From: JBEICQ01 sp046297395
Lineage (GTDB): Bacteria > Bacteroidota > Bacteroidia > UBA4408
Assembly (NCBI GenBank): GCA_046297395.1
Contig: JBKCNM010000038.1
Coordinates: 1-36,821, forward strand
Length of the DNA: 36,821 nt
Direction: 5' to 3'
Shown here: positions 23,841 through 31,806 of the stretch, in pieces
Layout: the number at the start of each line of letters is the position of its first letter
Position numbering within the stretch: the first letter of the stretch is position 1
Translations under genes and position numbers: made by a program
Notes under the pieces: generated by a model
Database searches by the model: none
The model's input: only the letters and a program-made list of their open reading frames with translations
Told to the model about the DNA's origin: nothing

Positions 23841-25961
23841 ATGTCTTTTCGTTTTTATGCAATCTTATTGATTGCTTTCTCGCTGTTTCATTTCTCCTTG
23901 TCTGCACAGGAAATCTGCAACAATGCCATTGATGATGATCTTGACGGACTGATTGATTTGAACGACACCAGCGATTGTGTCTGCACGCAGTCTGGTCTCA
24001 CGCCTTCCTCGCTCATTCCCAATCCCTCTTTTGAAGAATATACCTGTGTGCCTCAGGGTCCGAGTGAGTTGTCATGCGCAGTAGGTTGGCAGCAGGCCAC
24101 ATTGGCGACCACCGATTTTTTTTTACATGTACCGGGTGGTTTTAGTCTTCCCAATGCCCCTGCAACTATTCCGGACGGACTTGGTTATACCGGTTTTATT
24201 GCCATGGACTCTATGTCCATTGCTACTATTGATTCCAGTTTTTTTACTCCTTATCTAGAGTATTTGGGTACTTGCCTAAATGCTCCAATGCAAGCCGGTG
24301 TGGCATATCGTTTAAAGTTGTCGCTCGCATGTTCATATATCAGTCTACTTCAAAATCCCGACACATCAATATCATTGCAACCTCCTTTAGGTCCTGTTGA
24401 ATTAAGCATCTTTGGATCTGCTGCTTGTGCTACTTTTCCGGTTTCGGTCCCTTTTTTCGGTTGTCCTATTGGGGTGGATGACTGGGCTGTATTGGACACT
24501 GTTATTTACCAACCCAATGGAGAATGGTTAACCGTCAATTTTGATTTCACGCCTACGGTTGACATCCAATCGGTGATTATTGGAGCTTCCTGTAGTTTAC
24601 CCGCTGATTACTCATTTACTTTAAGTGAGATGCCCTATTTTTTAGCAGATAACCTGATCTTGAACCAAGCCAATCTCTTTTCAATGATTAGCGACTCGGG
24701 AAGTGTTTGCAGGAATACATTGCGTTTATCTTTTACCGGCGACAGCCTGGCTGTGAATTACCAATGGTATTTTAACGGAGTTGCCATTCTTGGCGAAACC
24801 GACACAATTTTGCAAGCAGGAAATCTGGGTTTAGGTGCAGGCAGGTATCAGTTGAGAGTAGTCTATCCGGATGGAACCTGCCATTTGATTACCCGTTTGA
24901 TTGCGGAGCCTCCTGCAACCGTACCACAAATATCAAGTTCCAGGGAGTTGGGATGTCCTCCGCTCTCGGTGCAGTTTACCAATAACAGCGGTTCCGACAT
25001 CGATTCCTGTTTTTGGGATTTCGGAGATGGCAATACATCCACGCTTATTAATCCCACACATACCTATACCCAGTTGGGAAATTACACTGTAACACTTCGA
25101 ATAAAACGCAGCGATGGATGTTTTTTTGAAAACACTTTTGTGAATGAGATTCGTGTGCTGATTGAAGCGGGGGATACACTCTTGCTCAGTGGGGGATTGT
25201 GTACCTCTAATCTTGAGATTTCAGGTGGCAGTGATTTGCCGGGACCGGTGTTTGAATGGTCTTTGAATGGTGCGCCCATTGCAGGCGAGACGGATAGTAT
25301 ACTCAAGCCTGTTGATCTGGGATTGGGTGAGGGAACCTATCGTTTGTTGGTGAGTGCTTCCAATGGACGATGTGCGGTATCTACGGTAAGTGTGGCACCT
25401 CCCGAGCGGTTGATACCCTTGCTTGGAGCTGAGAGAGAGAAGGGATGCTCGCCATTGACTACTCGTTTTACAAACCTCACGCAAGGCAATGTGGGGTCAT
25501 GTACCTGGAATTTCGGCAATGGAACCCAGTCTGCCGAATGCGAGCCTCAGGCTATTTTTTCAGATCCGGGTACATATACTGTTTCGTTAAGGGTAGTCTC
25601 TGCAGAGGGTTGTGGTTTCGATAGTATTTATACAAACATGATTGAAGCAATCCTCTGCAAGGATTCTTCAGGAGTTGTGATTGCGCCAAATGTGTTCACG
25701 CCAAACGGCGACGGAACAAATGAATTTTTTTCTCTTGTTTCAGATAATCTGAGTTATCTCAGGCTTAGCATTTATGACCGCTGGGGTTCGCTGGTGTTCG
25801 AAGATGAATCAAACAATCCTCGGGATGATAATCCTACATGGAATGCGCTTAGCAAAGGCTCCCGGGCATCCTCCGGGGTGTATTATTATTTGTACACAGC
25901 CAAAGACATGAAAGGCAAATATGTTGATGGGAATGGGTTCTTTCATTTGCTAGGTCAATAA
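23841..25961 (+). CDS. Secreted PKD-domain protein with type B (CHU_C) type IX secretion sorting domain
   Basis: A 706-residue surface or secreted protein. It has a signal peptide (residues 1-23, cleaved near LSAQ/E), then an acidic NAIDDDLDGLIDLNDTSDC segment like a calcium-binding repeat. A beta-rich lectin-like region of about 250 residues follows. Then come two tandem modules, each an Ig-like segment (YQWYFNGVAILGETD..., FEWSLNGAPIAGETD...) followed by a PKD domain (CFWDFGDGNTS..., CTWNFGNGTQS...). The last 90 residues, beginning NVFTPNGDGTNEFF and containing SIYDRWGSLVFE, form the CHU_C gliding-motility/type B sorting domain for type IX secretion. Probably an adhesin or matrix protein; the ligand is unknown. 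Confidence 0.9.
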   Translation: MSFRFYAILLIAFSLFHFSLSAQEICNNAIDDDLDGLIDLNDTSDCVCTQSGLTPSSLIPNPSFEEYTCVPQGPSELSCAVGWQQATLATTDFFLHVPGGFSLPNAPATIPDGLGYTGFIAMDSMSIATIDSSFFTPYLEYLGTCLNAPMQAGVAYRLKLSLACSYISLLQNPDTSISLQPPLGPVELSIFGSAACATFPVSVPFFGCPIGVDDWAVLDTVIYQPNGEWLTVNFDFTPTVDIQSVIIGASCSLPADYSFTLSEMPYFLADNLILNQANLFSMISDSGSVCRNTLRLSFTGDSLAVNYQWYFNGVAILGETDTILQAGNLGLGAGRYQLRVVYPDGTCHLITRLIAEPPATVPQISSSRELGCPPLSVQFTNNSGSDIDSCFWDFGDGNTSTLINPTHTYTQLGNYTVTLRIKRSDGCFFENTFVNEIRVLIEAGDTLLLSGGLCTSNLEISGGSDLPGPVFEWSLNGAPIAGETDSILKPVDLGLGEGTYRLLVSASNGRCAVSTVSVAPPERLIPLLGAEREKGCSPLTTRFTNLTQGNVGSCTWNFGNGTQSAECEPQAIFSDPGTYTVSLRVVSAEGCGFDSIYTNMIEAILCKDSSGVVIAPNVFTPNGDGTNEFFSLVSDNLSYLRLSIYDRWGSLVFEDESNNPRDDNPTWNALSKGSRASSGVYYYLYTAKDMKGKYVDGNGFFHLLGQ

Positions 25962-25970
25962 TGCATAGAC

Positions 25971-26471
25971 ATGAAAAACGAGAAAGCACTTTTTTTCATG
26001 CTTGTTTGTATTTTGTTTTTTTCATTTGAAAAGATTCAGGCAAAGGCAAAAAAAGAGGATGGAAGCGATTCGCTGCGCAGGGCAGTTTATCTTGAGCTGG
26101 GTGGTAAATTTTTTCCTTCGCTCAATATTGATTTCAGAAGGAATAGGCAGTTTGCATGGGGAATGGGTTTAGGGGTATGGAGGGATGAGGAAGAAAATCC
26201 ACAAACCTTGTTTATTCCTTCGCTGAGCGCTTATCGTTTTTTTGGCAAGAGAGCGCGTATAGAAGTGGGAGGTGGCGTAGGGGCATTTGTAGGTACATAT
26301 TCGGGTTTGGCCAGTGCAATGATTTTTAGCAACCTTGGTTATCGTTACCAAAAGAAGATGGGTCTTTTTTTTCGTGCTGCCCTTACACCCTTTCTGGGCT
26401 TTCCCATTGCCGGAAAATCCCGAATGATGGTGGTTCCCTGGGCAGGTATTGGGTTGGGTTATACTTTCTGA
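25971..26471 (+). CDS. Small secreted barrel-like protein
   Basis: A 166-residue protein with a signal peptide (residues 1-24, LFFMLVCILFFSFEKIQA). The mature part is glycine- and aromatic-rich with alternating hydrophobic residues (YLELGGKFFPSLNIDF, IEVGGGVGAFVGTYSGLASAMIF) and ends in a terminal phenylalanine (GIGLGYTF). These are the marks of a small outer-membrane beta-barrel. I do not recognise a family; it is shorter than the PorP/SprF proteins that often accompany CHU_C proteins. It starts 9 bp after the PKD protein, so the two are surely co-transcribed. Confidence 0.7.
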   Translation: MKNEKALFFMLVCILFFSFEKIQAKAKKEDGSDSLRRAVYLELGGKFFPSLNIDFRRNRQFAWGMGLGVWRDEEENPQTLFIPSLSAYRFFGKRARIEVGGGVGAFVGTYSGLASAMIFSNLGYRYQKKMGLFFRAALTPFLGFPIAGKSRMMVVPWAGIGLGYTF

Positions 26472-26571
26472 TGCATGCAGATAGAAAGAATTCTGAATAG
26501 GATTTGAGGTAAAAAGCGTGCTGACAGATAGATGTTGTGTGATTGAATTTTGAATCCGGAAAACTGAAGAG

Positions 26572-26663
26572 GCGTTAGGGATTGCAACGGTTACTTTTTT
26601 TGAGCAACAAAAAAAGTTTGAGTGAAAAGCCCGCCCCGGCTGGCATACCAAGCCGGGGAACGC
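26572..26663 (+). other. Three-stem structured intergenic element (candidate repeat or ncRNA)
   Basis: In the gap between two convergent genes, GCGTT (26572-26576) pairs with AACGC (26659-26663) and closes two hairpins. The first is ACTTTTTTT (26593-26601) with AAAAAAAGT (26609-26617). The second is GC-rich: CCCCGGC (26634-26640) with GCCGGGG (26652-26658), extended by TGG/CCA around a four-base loop with one bulged A. It is not a standard terminator, because no T-tract follows on the plus strand. I recall similar intergenic elements in Bacteroidota but cannot verify identity. The rest of 26472-26735 holds no ORF I trust. Confidence 0.45.
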
Positions 26664-26735
26664 ACAAAAAAAATCAAAAAAATTATTCTTCAGAGACCAT
26701 ATATATTCAATCTAAGGTTTTGCAATCGACATGGC

Positions 26736-27605
26736 TTATTGCATTACCACCATTACTGCAAATAGAAAGTCGGATGAAAATACCATTCTTGTGATTTTTG
26801 TAAGCCCCGGAACTTCGCACATAAAAGCCTCCTTCCATGATTCTGTGGGGCGGAGCAAGGAATGTTGTAATATTTTTTTTCCTGAAGAACAAAACAGCAT
26901 GTCGCCGCAAACACCAAAATCCTCGCTCCTTTGAGGCAAGCAGATGAGTGTTTCCTTGGCGTTCTTCAAATCTGTCCAAATCACCGATGTGCATGCGGTT
27001 GTGTCTGTCGGTACTTCACATAGCAGCATGCCTTTTCGGTAGGGTTTGATGGTTCTTCCGCATCTTTTTAAGATGACACGATGGGATTTGAAATCCGGTT
27101 TTTCGAAAATCAATATACTTCTGTTTTTATCCAGCATATTGGTAACCGGGAGACCATTTTCCGACCACTGGTAATAGGCAACAGAATCGGGATGTAAAAT
27201 CAATGTGCTGTCATTTTTCTCAGGAGATTTGTACATCGCGAGACGCTGCTCTTTTCCTTTTACCACAGTAATGAATTCTGTGCCGGGAATGAAGGAGGGA
27301 GAATACTCGTTTTCGTTGTTATAGGTGAGTCTCTGCAGGCTCGAATCGACTAAGGAAAAAGCATACAACTCAGTATTGCCATCGCGCGCAGAAACAAACA
27401 GGATGCGCCGTTTTTTTTCGTCAATCAAGGGTGGGTTGTCATAAGCCGGATGAGCAGACAAGGTTGTGTACCCTAGCATCTGAGGTTCCGCGATGTTTCC
27501 GTTTAGTTTAATCAGGTACACCTCGGGCTCAGTTGCAGCAGACATCATACAGCGAAGGAAAAGCAGGAATAGCGGGAAGTAAATTCTCTTACTTTTGTTT
27601 TTCAT
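26736..27605 (-). CDS. Secreted TolB-like beta-propeller protein
   Basis: A 289-residue protein with a signal peptide (residues 1-23). The repeats ILFVSARDGNTELYAFSLVDSSLQRLTYNNENEYSPSFIPGTEFITVV match the PD40/TolB propeller pattern (S-x-R-D-G-N-x-E-L-Y followed by the next blade). Later blades are degenerate. It is probably periplasmic and of unknown partner; the Tol system is not implied. It is divergent from the sixA gene, with only 20 bp between the two start codons, and a -7 box lies just upstream. Confidence 0.75.
   Translation of the reverse strand: MKNKSKRIYFPLFLLFLRCMMSAATEPEVYLIKLNGNIAEPQMLGYTTLSAHPAYDNPPLIDEKKRRILFVSARDGNTELYAFSLVDSSLQRLTYNNENEYSPSFIPGTEFITVVKGKEQRLAMYKSPEKNDSTLILHPDSVAYYQWSENGLPVTNMLDKNRSILIFEKPDFKSHRVILKRCGRTIKPYRKGMLLCEVPTDTTACTSVIWTDLKNAKETLICLPQRSEDFGVCGDMLFCSSGKKILQHSLLRPTESWKEAFMCEVPGLTKITRMVFSSDFLFAVMVVMQ
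27590..27597 (+). promoter_or_regulatory. TAnnTTTG -7 box upstream of the sixA-type gene
   Basis: TACTTTTG lies 28 bases before the ATG at 27626, inside the start of the divergent gene. No matching TTTG at the proper spacing is seen, so the call is weak. Confidence 0.3.
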
Positions 27606-27609
27606 TTTT

Positions 27610-27617
27610 CAAAGATA
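27610..27617 (-). promoter_or_regulatory. TAnnTTTG -7 box upstream of the TolB-like gene
   Basis: Minus-strand TATCTTTG (27617-27610) ends only 4 bases before the ATG at 27605. No good -33 TTTG is visible. If real, the message would be leaderless. Confidence 0.35.
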
Positions 27618-27625
27618 CACCTCTC

Positions 27626-28099
27626 ATGAAACACCTGTTGCTGATTAGGCATGCCAAATCGGGTTATCGCCACGAGGAATTGGTGGATTTTGGCCGTACC
27701 CTCAACAGCCAGGGAAGAGAAGAGGCGCAGCAACTGGCTAAACAATTGGCTACACTCGGTTTTATACCCGACAAGGTGTTGTGCTCACCAGCTGCTCGTA
27801 CTGTTCAAACCCTTCATTTTTTGGTTCGTTCCGGATTTGTTTTGCTGGAAGATGTGATTTTTCTTCCGGAATTGTATCTGGCCACTCCTAAAATCATTTA
27901 TGAATCATGCAAGCAGTCCGGTGCAGATCATGTTGCTGTTATTGGGCACAATCCCGGTCTTAGTGACCTTGCCGTACAACTCGTGAAAGAGCCCTCGCTG
28001 ATTTTACCATTGGGTACAGCAGGCTGGCATCTGCTCAAACATCAGAAGCACTGGGAGCGCATAGATGGAGACAAACAACTTCCCTCTTCTCATACTTAG
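27626..28099 (+). CDS. Histidine phosphatase family protein (SixA-like)
   Basis: A 157-residue member of the histidine phosphatase superfamily, small like SixA. The catalytic RHA motif is at LLLIRHAKSG (Arg8, His9), followed by DFGRTLNSQGREEAQQLA, LCSPAARTVQTL and the second histidine in VIGHNPGLSDLA. SixA dephosphorylates phosphohistidine in HPt proteins; related small enzymes act on other substrates, so the substrate is not certain. The ATG at 27626 is chosen because it gives the standard N-terminus; a longer ORF from 27533 overlaps the divergent gene. Confidence 0.88.
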   Translation: MKHLLLIRHAKSGYRHEELVDFGRTLNSQGREEAQQLAKQLATLGFIPDKVLCSPAARTVQTLHFLVRSGFVLLEDVIFLPELYLATPKIIYESCKQSGADHVAVIGHNPGLSDLAVQLVKEPSLILPLGTAGWHLLKHQKHWERIDGDKQLPSSHT

Positions 28100-28130
28100 C
28101 AATACTTATTGTTCCCTCAAGATTTTCTGA

Positions 28131-28682
28131 TCATGCTTGGAGTTCGATGCGGCATTTTTCGGCACTGCAAGCATCAATAATCTCCTGCAAATTTGTAGTG
28201 CCCTCATTTGCCTCAAACACAATCCTTTTTCGTTTTGACATTTCACGAATGAGTCTTCCTTCATTGAATTGCAGAAGTTGCTCTTTGTTTGTGATGATGA
28301 GTCCGGGAACCTGCATGAGTTGACCTGTTTGATCTTTGGCAGCCATGGTGAAAAAACAGGAATTGGTATGTCTACGGGTTTTTGTTTGTGTATGATAGCA
28401 TTCCACATCCATGCCTACAATCATGGTGGTGTTTCCGGTAAATACCACCCTGGCATTCACTGTGAGTAAGTCGCCCACTTCTACCGGACTGAGGAATTCA
28501 ACTCCCTCAACTGCTACCGTAACTACATAGTTGTCGCTGTGTTTACTGGCGCATACATAAGCTACTTTGTCCATGATTGACAGGAGGATTCCTCCGTGTA
28601 CTTTGCCACCGAAATTGGCATAAGATGGAATCATCAGTTCTGTATAACTGATTTCAGATTCGCTGATTTTCCTGTATGTCAT
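28131..28682 (-). CDS. Hotdog-fold acyl-CoA thioesterase
   Basis: A 183-residue hotdog-fold protein of the YciA/BACH branch that hydrolyses acyl-CoA to the free acid and CoA. NFGGKVHGGILLSIMDKVAYVCASKH carries the usual G-x-x-H/V-GG-x-L-x3-D element. VEFLSPVEVGDLLTVNARVVFTGNTTMIVGMDVE follows as the central strand region. The C-terminal 50 residues, including a charged segment SKRKRIVFEANEG, go beyond the core. It is convergent with sixA and divergent from the GluQ-RS-like gene. Confidence 0.87.
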   Translation of the reverse strand: MTYRKISESEISYTELMIPSYANFGGKVHGGILLSIMDKVAYVCASKHSDNYVVTVAVEGVEFLSPVEVGDLLTVNARVVFTGNTTMIVGMDVECYHTQTKTRRHTNSCFFTMAAKDQTGQLMQVPGLIITNKEQLLQFNEGRLIREMSKRKRIVFEANEGTTNLQEIIDACSAEKCRIELQA

Positions 28683-28796
28683 AAATTTGTAAAGGTTTGT
28701 TCGCTCAACTGCAAGTTACGCAGGTTTGTTGGAATGCATACTTTGATTTTTAATTCTCTTATTTTTAGCATTTGCATCAGATGAAATAATCAGGTG

Positions 28797-29690
28797 ATGA
28801 TGATTACGCGATTGGCTCCCACACCCAGTGGTTTTTTACATGAAGGAAATTTGTATAATTTTCTTTTCAACTGGCTTTGGGCTCGCGTGAACGGGGGAAA
28901 GGTATTGTTGAGAATTGATGATGCAGATGCATCCAGGTTCCGCCCTGCATACCTCGAAAATATTTTCCGCACCCTCGAAGTGTTGGAATTGGATTGGGAT
29001 CTTGGTCCGATGGGTACGGATGATTTTTACAAGGATTGGTCGCAGACCGGACGCATGCCATTGTATAAACAATGGTTGGCAGAATTGCGCGACAAGAAGC
29101 TGGTTTTTGCATGTGCATGTTCAAGAAAGGATTTGGCTGAAGCAGGCAATCCTCTTATTTATTCCGGCACATGCGAAGCCCAAGGACACTCTCTTGAAGA
29201 TGCGGATGTAAATTGGCGCATTCTTCTTTCGGGAGATGGACTTGTTTTTTTTCATGACAAATGGATGGGCTTTCAGTGTGTGGATATAAGGCAATCCTGC
29301 GGTTCTTTTGTGCTGAGAAGAAGAGATGGCATACCTGCCTATCAGTTGCTCAGTCTTGCCGATGATTTGCATTTTGGGATTACGCATGTGGCAAGAGGTT
29401 CAGACCTGATTTTGTCGACCGCCTGTCAGTTGTGGTTGGCAGCTTCACTTGGGAAAGAAAAATTTTTACAAACCACTTTTTTACATCATCCTTTACTGCT
29501 TGACAACAAACAACAAAAACTTTCGAAATCGGCGGGGAATGCAAAAGAAGTTTTAACGATAAGCAAACCGGAACCTGAAAAACTCTTTGGACGCTTTGCA
29601 TGTTTTTCCGGGCTTATGAAAAACGATGCTCCCATGTCATTGCATGATTTGTTGAGCCTTGCTGCAGTCTCCGAATATTTCAGCAAATAA
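28797..29690 (+). CDS. GluQ-RS-like glutamyl-tRNA synthetase paralogue
   Basis: A 297-residue class I synthetase catalytic core without an anticodon-binding domain. The HIGH-type motif is HEGN (15-18) and the KMSKS motif is KLSKS (241-245). A zinc-site pattern Cys106-x-Cys108...Tyr122...Cys126 and the segment RRRDGIPAYQLLSLADDLHFGITHVARGSDL match glutamyl-queuosine tRNA(Asp) synthetase, which attaches glutamate to queuosine at position 34 of tRNA(Asp). At 297 residues it is much shorter than GltX. Three possible starts occur in series (GTG 28794, ATG 28797, ATG 28800). The substrate is inferred from family likeness. Confidence 0.8.
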   Translation: MMITRLAPTPSGFLHEGNLYNFLFNWLWARVNGGKVLLRIDDADASRFRPAYLENIFRTLEVLELDWDLGPMGTDDFYKDWSQTGRMPLYKQWLAELRDKKLVFACACSRKDLAEAGNPLIYSGTCEAQGHSLEDADVNWRILLSGDGLVFFHDKWMGFQCVDIRQSCGSFVLRRRDGIPAYQLLSLADDLHFGITHVARGSDLILSTACQLWLAASLGKEKFLQTTFLHHPLLLDNKQQKLSKSAGNAKEVLTISKPEPEKLFGRFACFSGLMKNDAPMSLHDLLSLAAVSEYFSK

Positions 29691-29717
29691 TCAGGTGCAG
29701 GATTCGGAGGCTATGAC

Positions 29718-30674
29718 CTAATGGGTTTGAAGAATCAGGTTTTTGTTTTGCATCTGCAGGGAGACAGGCATTCCCAGAGGAATCGGAAAATTGCGCCCGG
29801 GTTTATGTCCCGCAGGAATGTGTTTGATTACCGGAAAAGAGGCGCCTGCAAAGAAGCTATTCATGAGATGCGAGAGGGCTTTTTCTGCAGAAGCATCATC
29901 CTTCACTTCCATGCCCGGAAAGAGGAAATTGCTGGTTTCGTTATCCTTCACGGGAATCGAAAAATCGCCCAGCAAAACAGCTGCAAGATCATCAAAAATC
30001 CCTCCATGTTTAAGCGCAAGAAGCATGCGTTCAATACTCATGAGATTTTCAAATACATCTTCGAGGAACAGCATTTTTCCTGAGAGAGGAGGGAGTTCAC
30101 CTGCAGCCGCCAGGGAATGCAGGATGCTGAGATTGCCACCTATGATTGGTGCAGTAATTTTTTCGAAAGGCTGAGAGCTGCTGATGTTTTGGAATTCATA
30201 CCGCAAAGGCTTGCCTTGCAAAAGAGTAAAAAGTCCATGTAATTGTTCTTCCGGTGTTTGTTCCCATGCAGCTGCCATGGGGCTGTGTATGCATGCCATC
30301 CCATGTTTGCGTTGCACTGCCGAAAGCAGGTAAGTAATATCGCTGTAGCCTATCAACCATTTAGGATTTTTATCAAGGGCTTCAGTGTTTAGTTGATGGA
30401 GAATACGAAGCATGCCATAGCCTCCGCGCACAAAGAGGATGGCATGGATGTCGGGGTTGTTTATGGCATCTTGTAAATCAGCAAGTCTTGTTTCATCATC
30501 ACAGGCAAATTGCGCGAATGAGGGAGCGCTGATGGATTTTCCGGAAACCGCTTGCCATTCTTTTTTTTGAATAAGTTGCCTCACCTGATCGAGATCAGAC
30601 CGACATTCTCTTCCCGTGTTGATGATGACAATTTTACTCCCTGGCTTGAGCGGGGGGGGTAGGATTCCCGACAT
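29718..30674 (-). CDS. LD-carboxypeptidase (peptidase family S66)
   Basis: A 318-residue serine peptidase of family S66 that removes the terminal D-alanine from muropeptide tetrapeptides during peptidoglycan recycling. Ser111 in LIGYSDITYL is the expected nucleophile. FLEDVFENLMSIERML holds the expected glutamate and IPAGHKPGRNFPIPLG the expected histidine. The family HGP element near residue 130 is HSP here. No signal peptide, so cytoplasmic. It overlaps the wecE stop by one base and is the last gene of this cluster. Codons 5-8 contain a run of eight cytosines (coding strand), a possible slippage site. Confidence 0.88.
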   Translation of the reverse strand: MSGILPPPLKPGSKIVIINTGRECRSDLDQVRQLIQKKEWQAVSGKSISAPSFAQFACDDETRLADLQDAINNPDIHAILFVRGGYGMLRILHQLNTEALDKNPKWLIGYSDITYLLSAVQRKHGMACIHSPMAAAWEQTPEEQLHGLFTLLQGKPLRYEFQNISSSQPFEKITAPIIGGNLSILHSLAAAGELPPLSGKMLFLEDVFENLMSIERMLLALKHGGIFDDLAAVLLGDFSIPVKDNETSNFLFPGMEVKDDASAEKALSHLMNSFFAGASFPVIKHIPAGHKPGRNFPIPLGMPVSLQMQNKNLILQTH

Positions 30675-31804
30675 TATGCTTTGAAATGAGCGAAGATTTC
30701 GTCGCAGATCATATCTACCTGATCGGTAGTAAGTTCATAATACAGGGGCAGTCTTAGCAGGCAATCGCTGTATCTGTCGCAATTAGGAAGATGCGGGGGT
30801 GTTTGGGCATGTGAAGCGCCATAAGGACTTTTGTGCAGCGACTGATAGTGAAAAACAGAAAGGATATTTTTCTTTTTGAGTGCATCGATAAGTGCCGTGC
30901 GATCAGCAAGCGAGTTGCACACGAGATAAAACATGTGTGCATTGTTTGTGGCATATGAGGGAATAAAAGGCAATGAGAAGTGTCCTTCTGCTGCAATATC
31001 CGATAACCTTGCTTGGTATTGGTTCCAGATGTTGAGGCGTTTTTCCTGAATGTTTTTCAGGTTCTCGAGCTGGGCGAATAAAAAGGCGGCAATCAGGTCG
31101 CTGGGAAGGAAGGAAGAGCCAATATCAACCCAATTGTATTTGTCTACCTGTCCGCGGAAGAAAGCAGATCGGTTGGTGCCTTTTTCACGGATAATCTCTG
31201 CTCGGTTGCAGTATTTTTCATCATTGATGGCAAGCATTCCGCCTTCACCGGAGATGATATTTTTTGTTTCATGAAAAGAGAATGCCGAGAGGCTTCCGAT
31301 AGATCCCAGGGGTTTGCCATTGTAATAGCTGTCGATGGCTTGAGCGGCATCTTCAACCACATGTATGCCATGTGGTTCAGCAAGGGATTTGATGGCATCC
31401 ATGTGGCAGGCAACGCCTGCATAATGCACCGGGATAATGGCTTTTGTGCGGGGGGTAATCAGGGCTTCCAGTTGGTTTTCATCCAGGTTGGGTTGGTCGG
31501 CGCGTGAGTCTGCAAAGACGAGTTTTGCACCTCTTAATGCAAAGGCATTTACCGTACTCACAAAGGTGTAAGAAGGCGCAATCACTTCATCTCCCGGTTG
31601 GATGTCGAGCAGGATGGCAATCATCTCCAGGGCGTCTGTACAGGATGTGGTGAGGAGTGCTTTCCGGAAACCGTAGGTGTTTTCAAAAAATGCATGACAT
31701 TTTTTAGTAAACACTCCATCTCCCGAAATTTTTCCGGACTCTACGGATTCTTTGATGTAGTGTAGTTCTTTTCCTGAGAGGTATGGTTTGTTGAATGGGA
31801 TCAT
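30674..31804 (-). CDS. wecE: dTDP-4-amino-4,6-dideoxygalactose transaminase, WecE/RffA
   Basis: Converts dTDP-4-keto-6-deoxyglucose to dTDP-4-amino-4,6-dideoxygalactose using PLP and glutamate. The 376-residue sequence follows the E. coli WecE pattern nearly throughout as I remember it: MIPFNKP, SGKISGDGVFTKKC, LLDIQPGDEVIAPSYTFVST, VPVHYAGVACHMD, FSFHETKN with the PLP lysine at 181, IREKGTNRSAFFRGQVDKYNWVDIGSS and NAHMFYLV. The product is Fuc4N, the precursor of Fuc4NAc. The upstream enzymes RmlA/RmlB are not in the window. Two bases separate it from the preceding acyltransferase gene. Confidence 0.93.
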   Translation of the reverse strand: MIPFNKPYLSGKELHYIKESVESGKISGDGVFTKKCHAFFENTYGFRKALLTTSCTDALEMIAILLDIQPGDEVIAPSYTFVSTVNAFALRGAKLVFADSRADQPNLDENQLEALITPRTKAIIPVHYAGVACHMDAIKSLAEPHGIHVVEDAAQAIDSYYNGKPLGSIGSLSAFSFHETKNIISGEGGMLAINDEKYCNRAEIIREKGTNRSAFFRGQVDKYNWVDIGSSFLPSDLIAAFLFAQLENLKNIQEKRLNIWNQYQARLSDIAAEGHFSLPFIPSYATNNAHMFYLVCNSLADRTALIDALKKKNILSVFHYQSLHKSPYGASHAQTPPHLPNCDRYSDCLLRLPLYYELTTDQVDMICDEIFAHFKA

Positions 31805-31806
31805 GA

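Noticed and set aside
26169..26651. 160-residue ORF antisense to the small barrel gene
   Set aside because: No domain, and the plus-strand gene has a signal peptide and beta-barrel pattern.
26634..26658. GC-rich hairpin as an intrinsic terminator
   Set aside because: No T-tract follows on the plus strand, and on the minus strand only a short T4 run follows some bases later; it fits better as part of a three-stem element.
26582..26794. 70-residue ORF across the structured element
   Set aside because: Runs through hairpins and into the end of the convergent TolB-like gene, with a low-complexity lysine/serine composition; not coding-like.
29718..30674. HSP in place of HGP in the LD-carboxypeptidase as a sign of inactivation
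   Set aside because: The expected serine, glutamate and histidine regions are all present, and a single glycine-to-serine change in a loop is not enough to infer loss of function.
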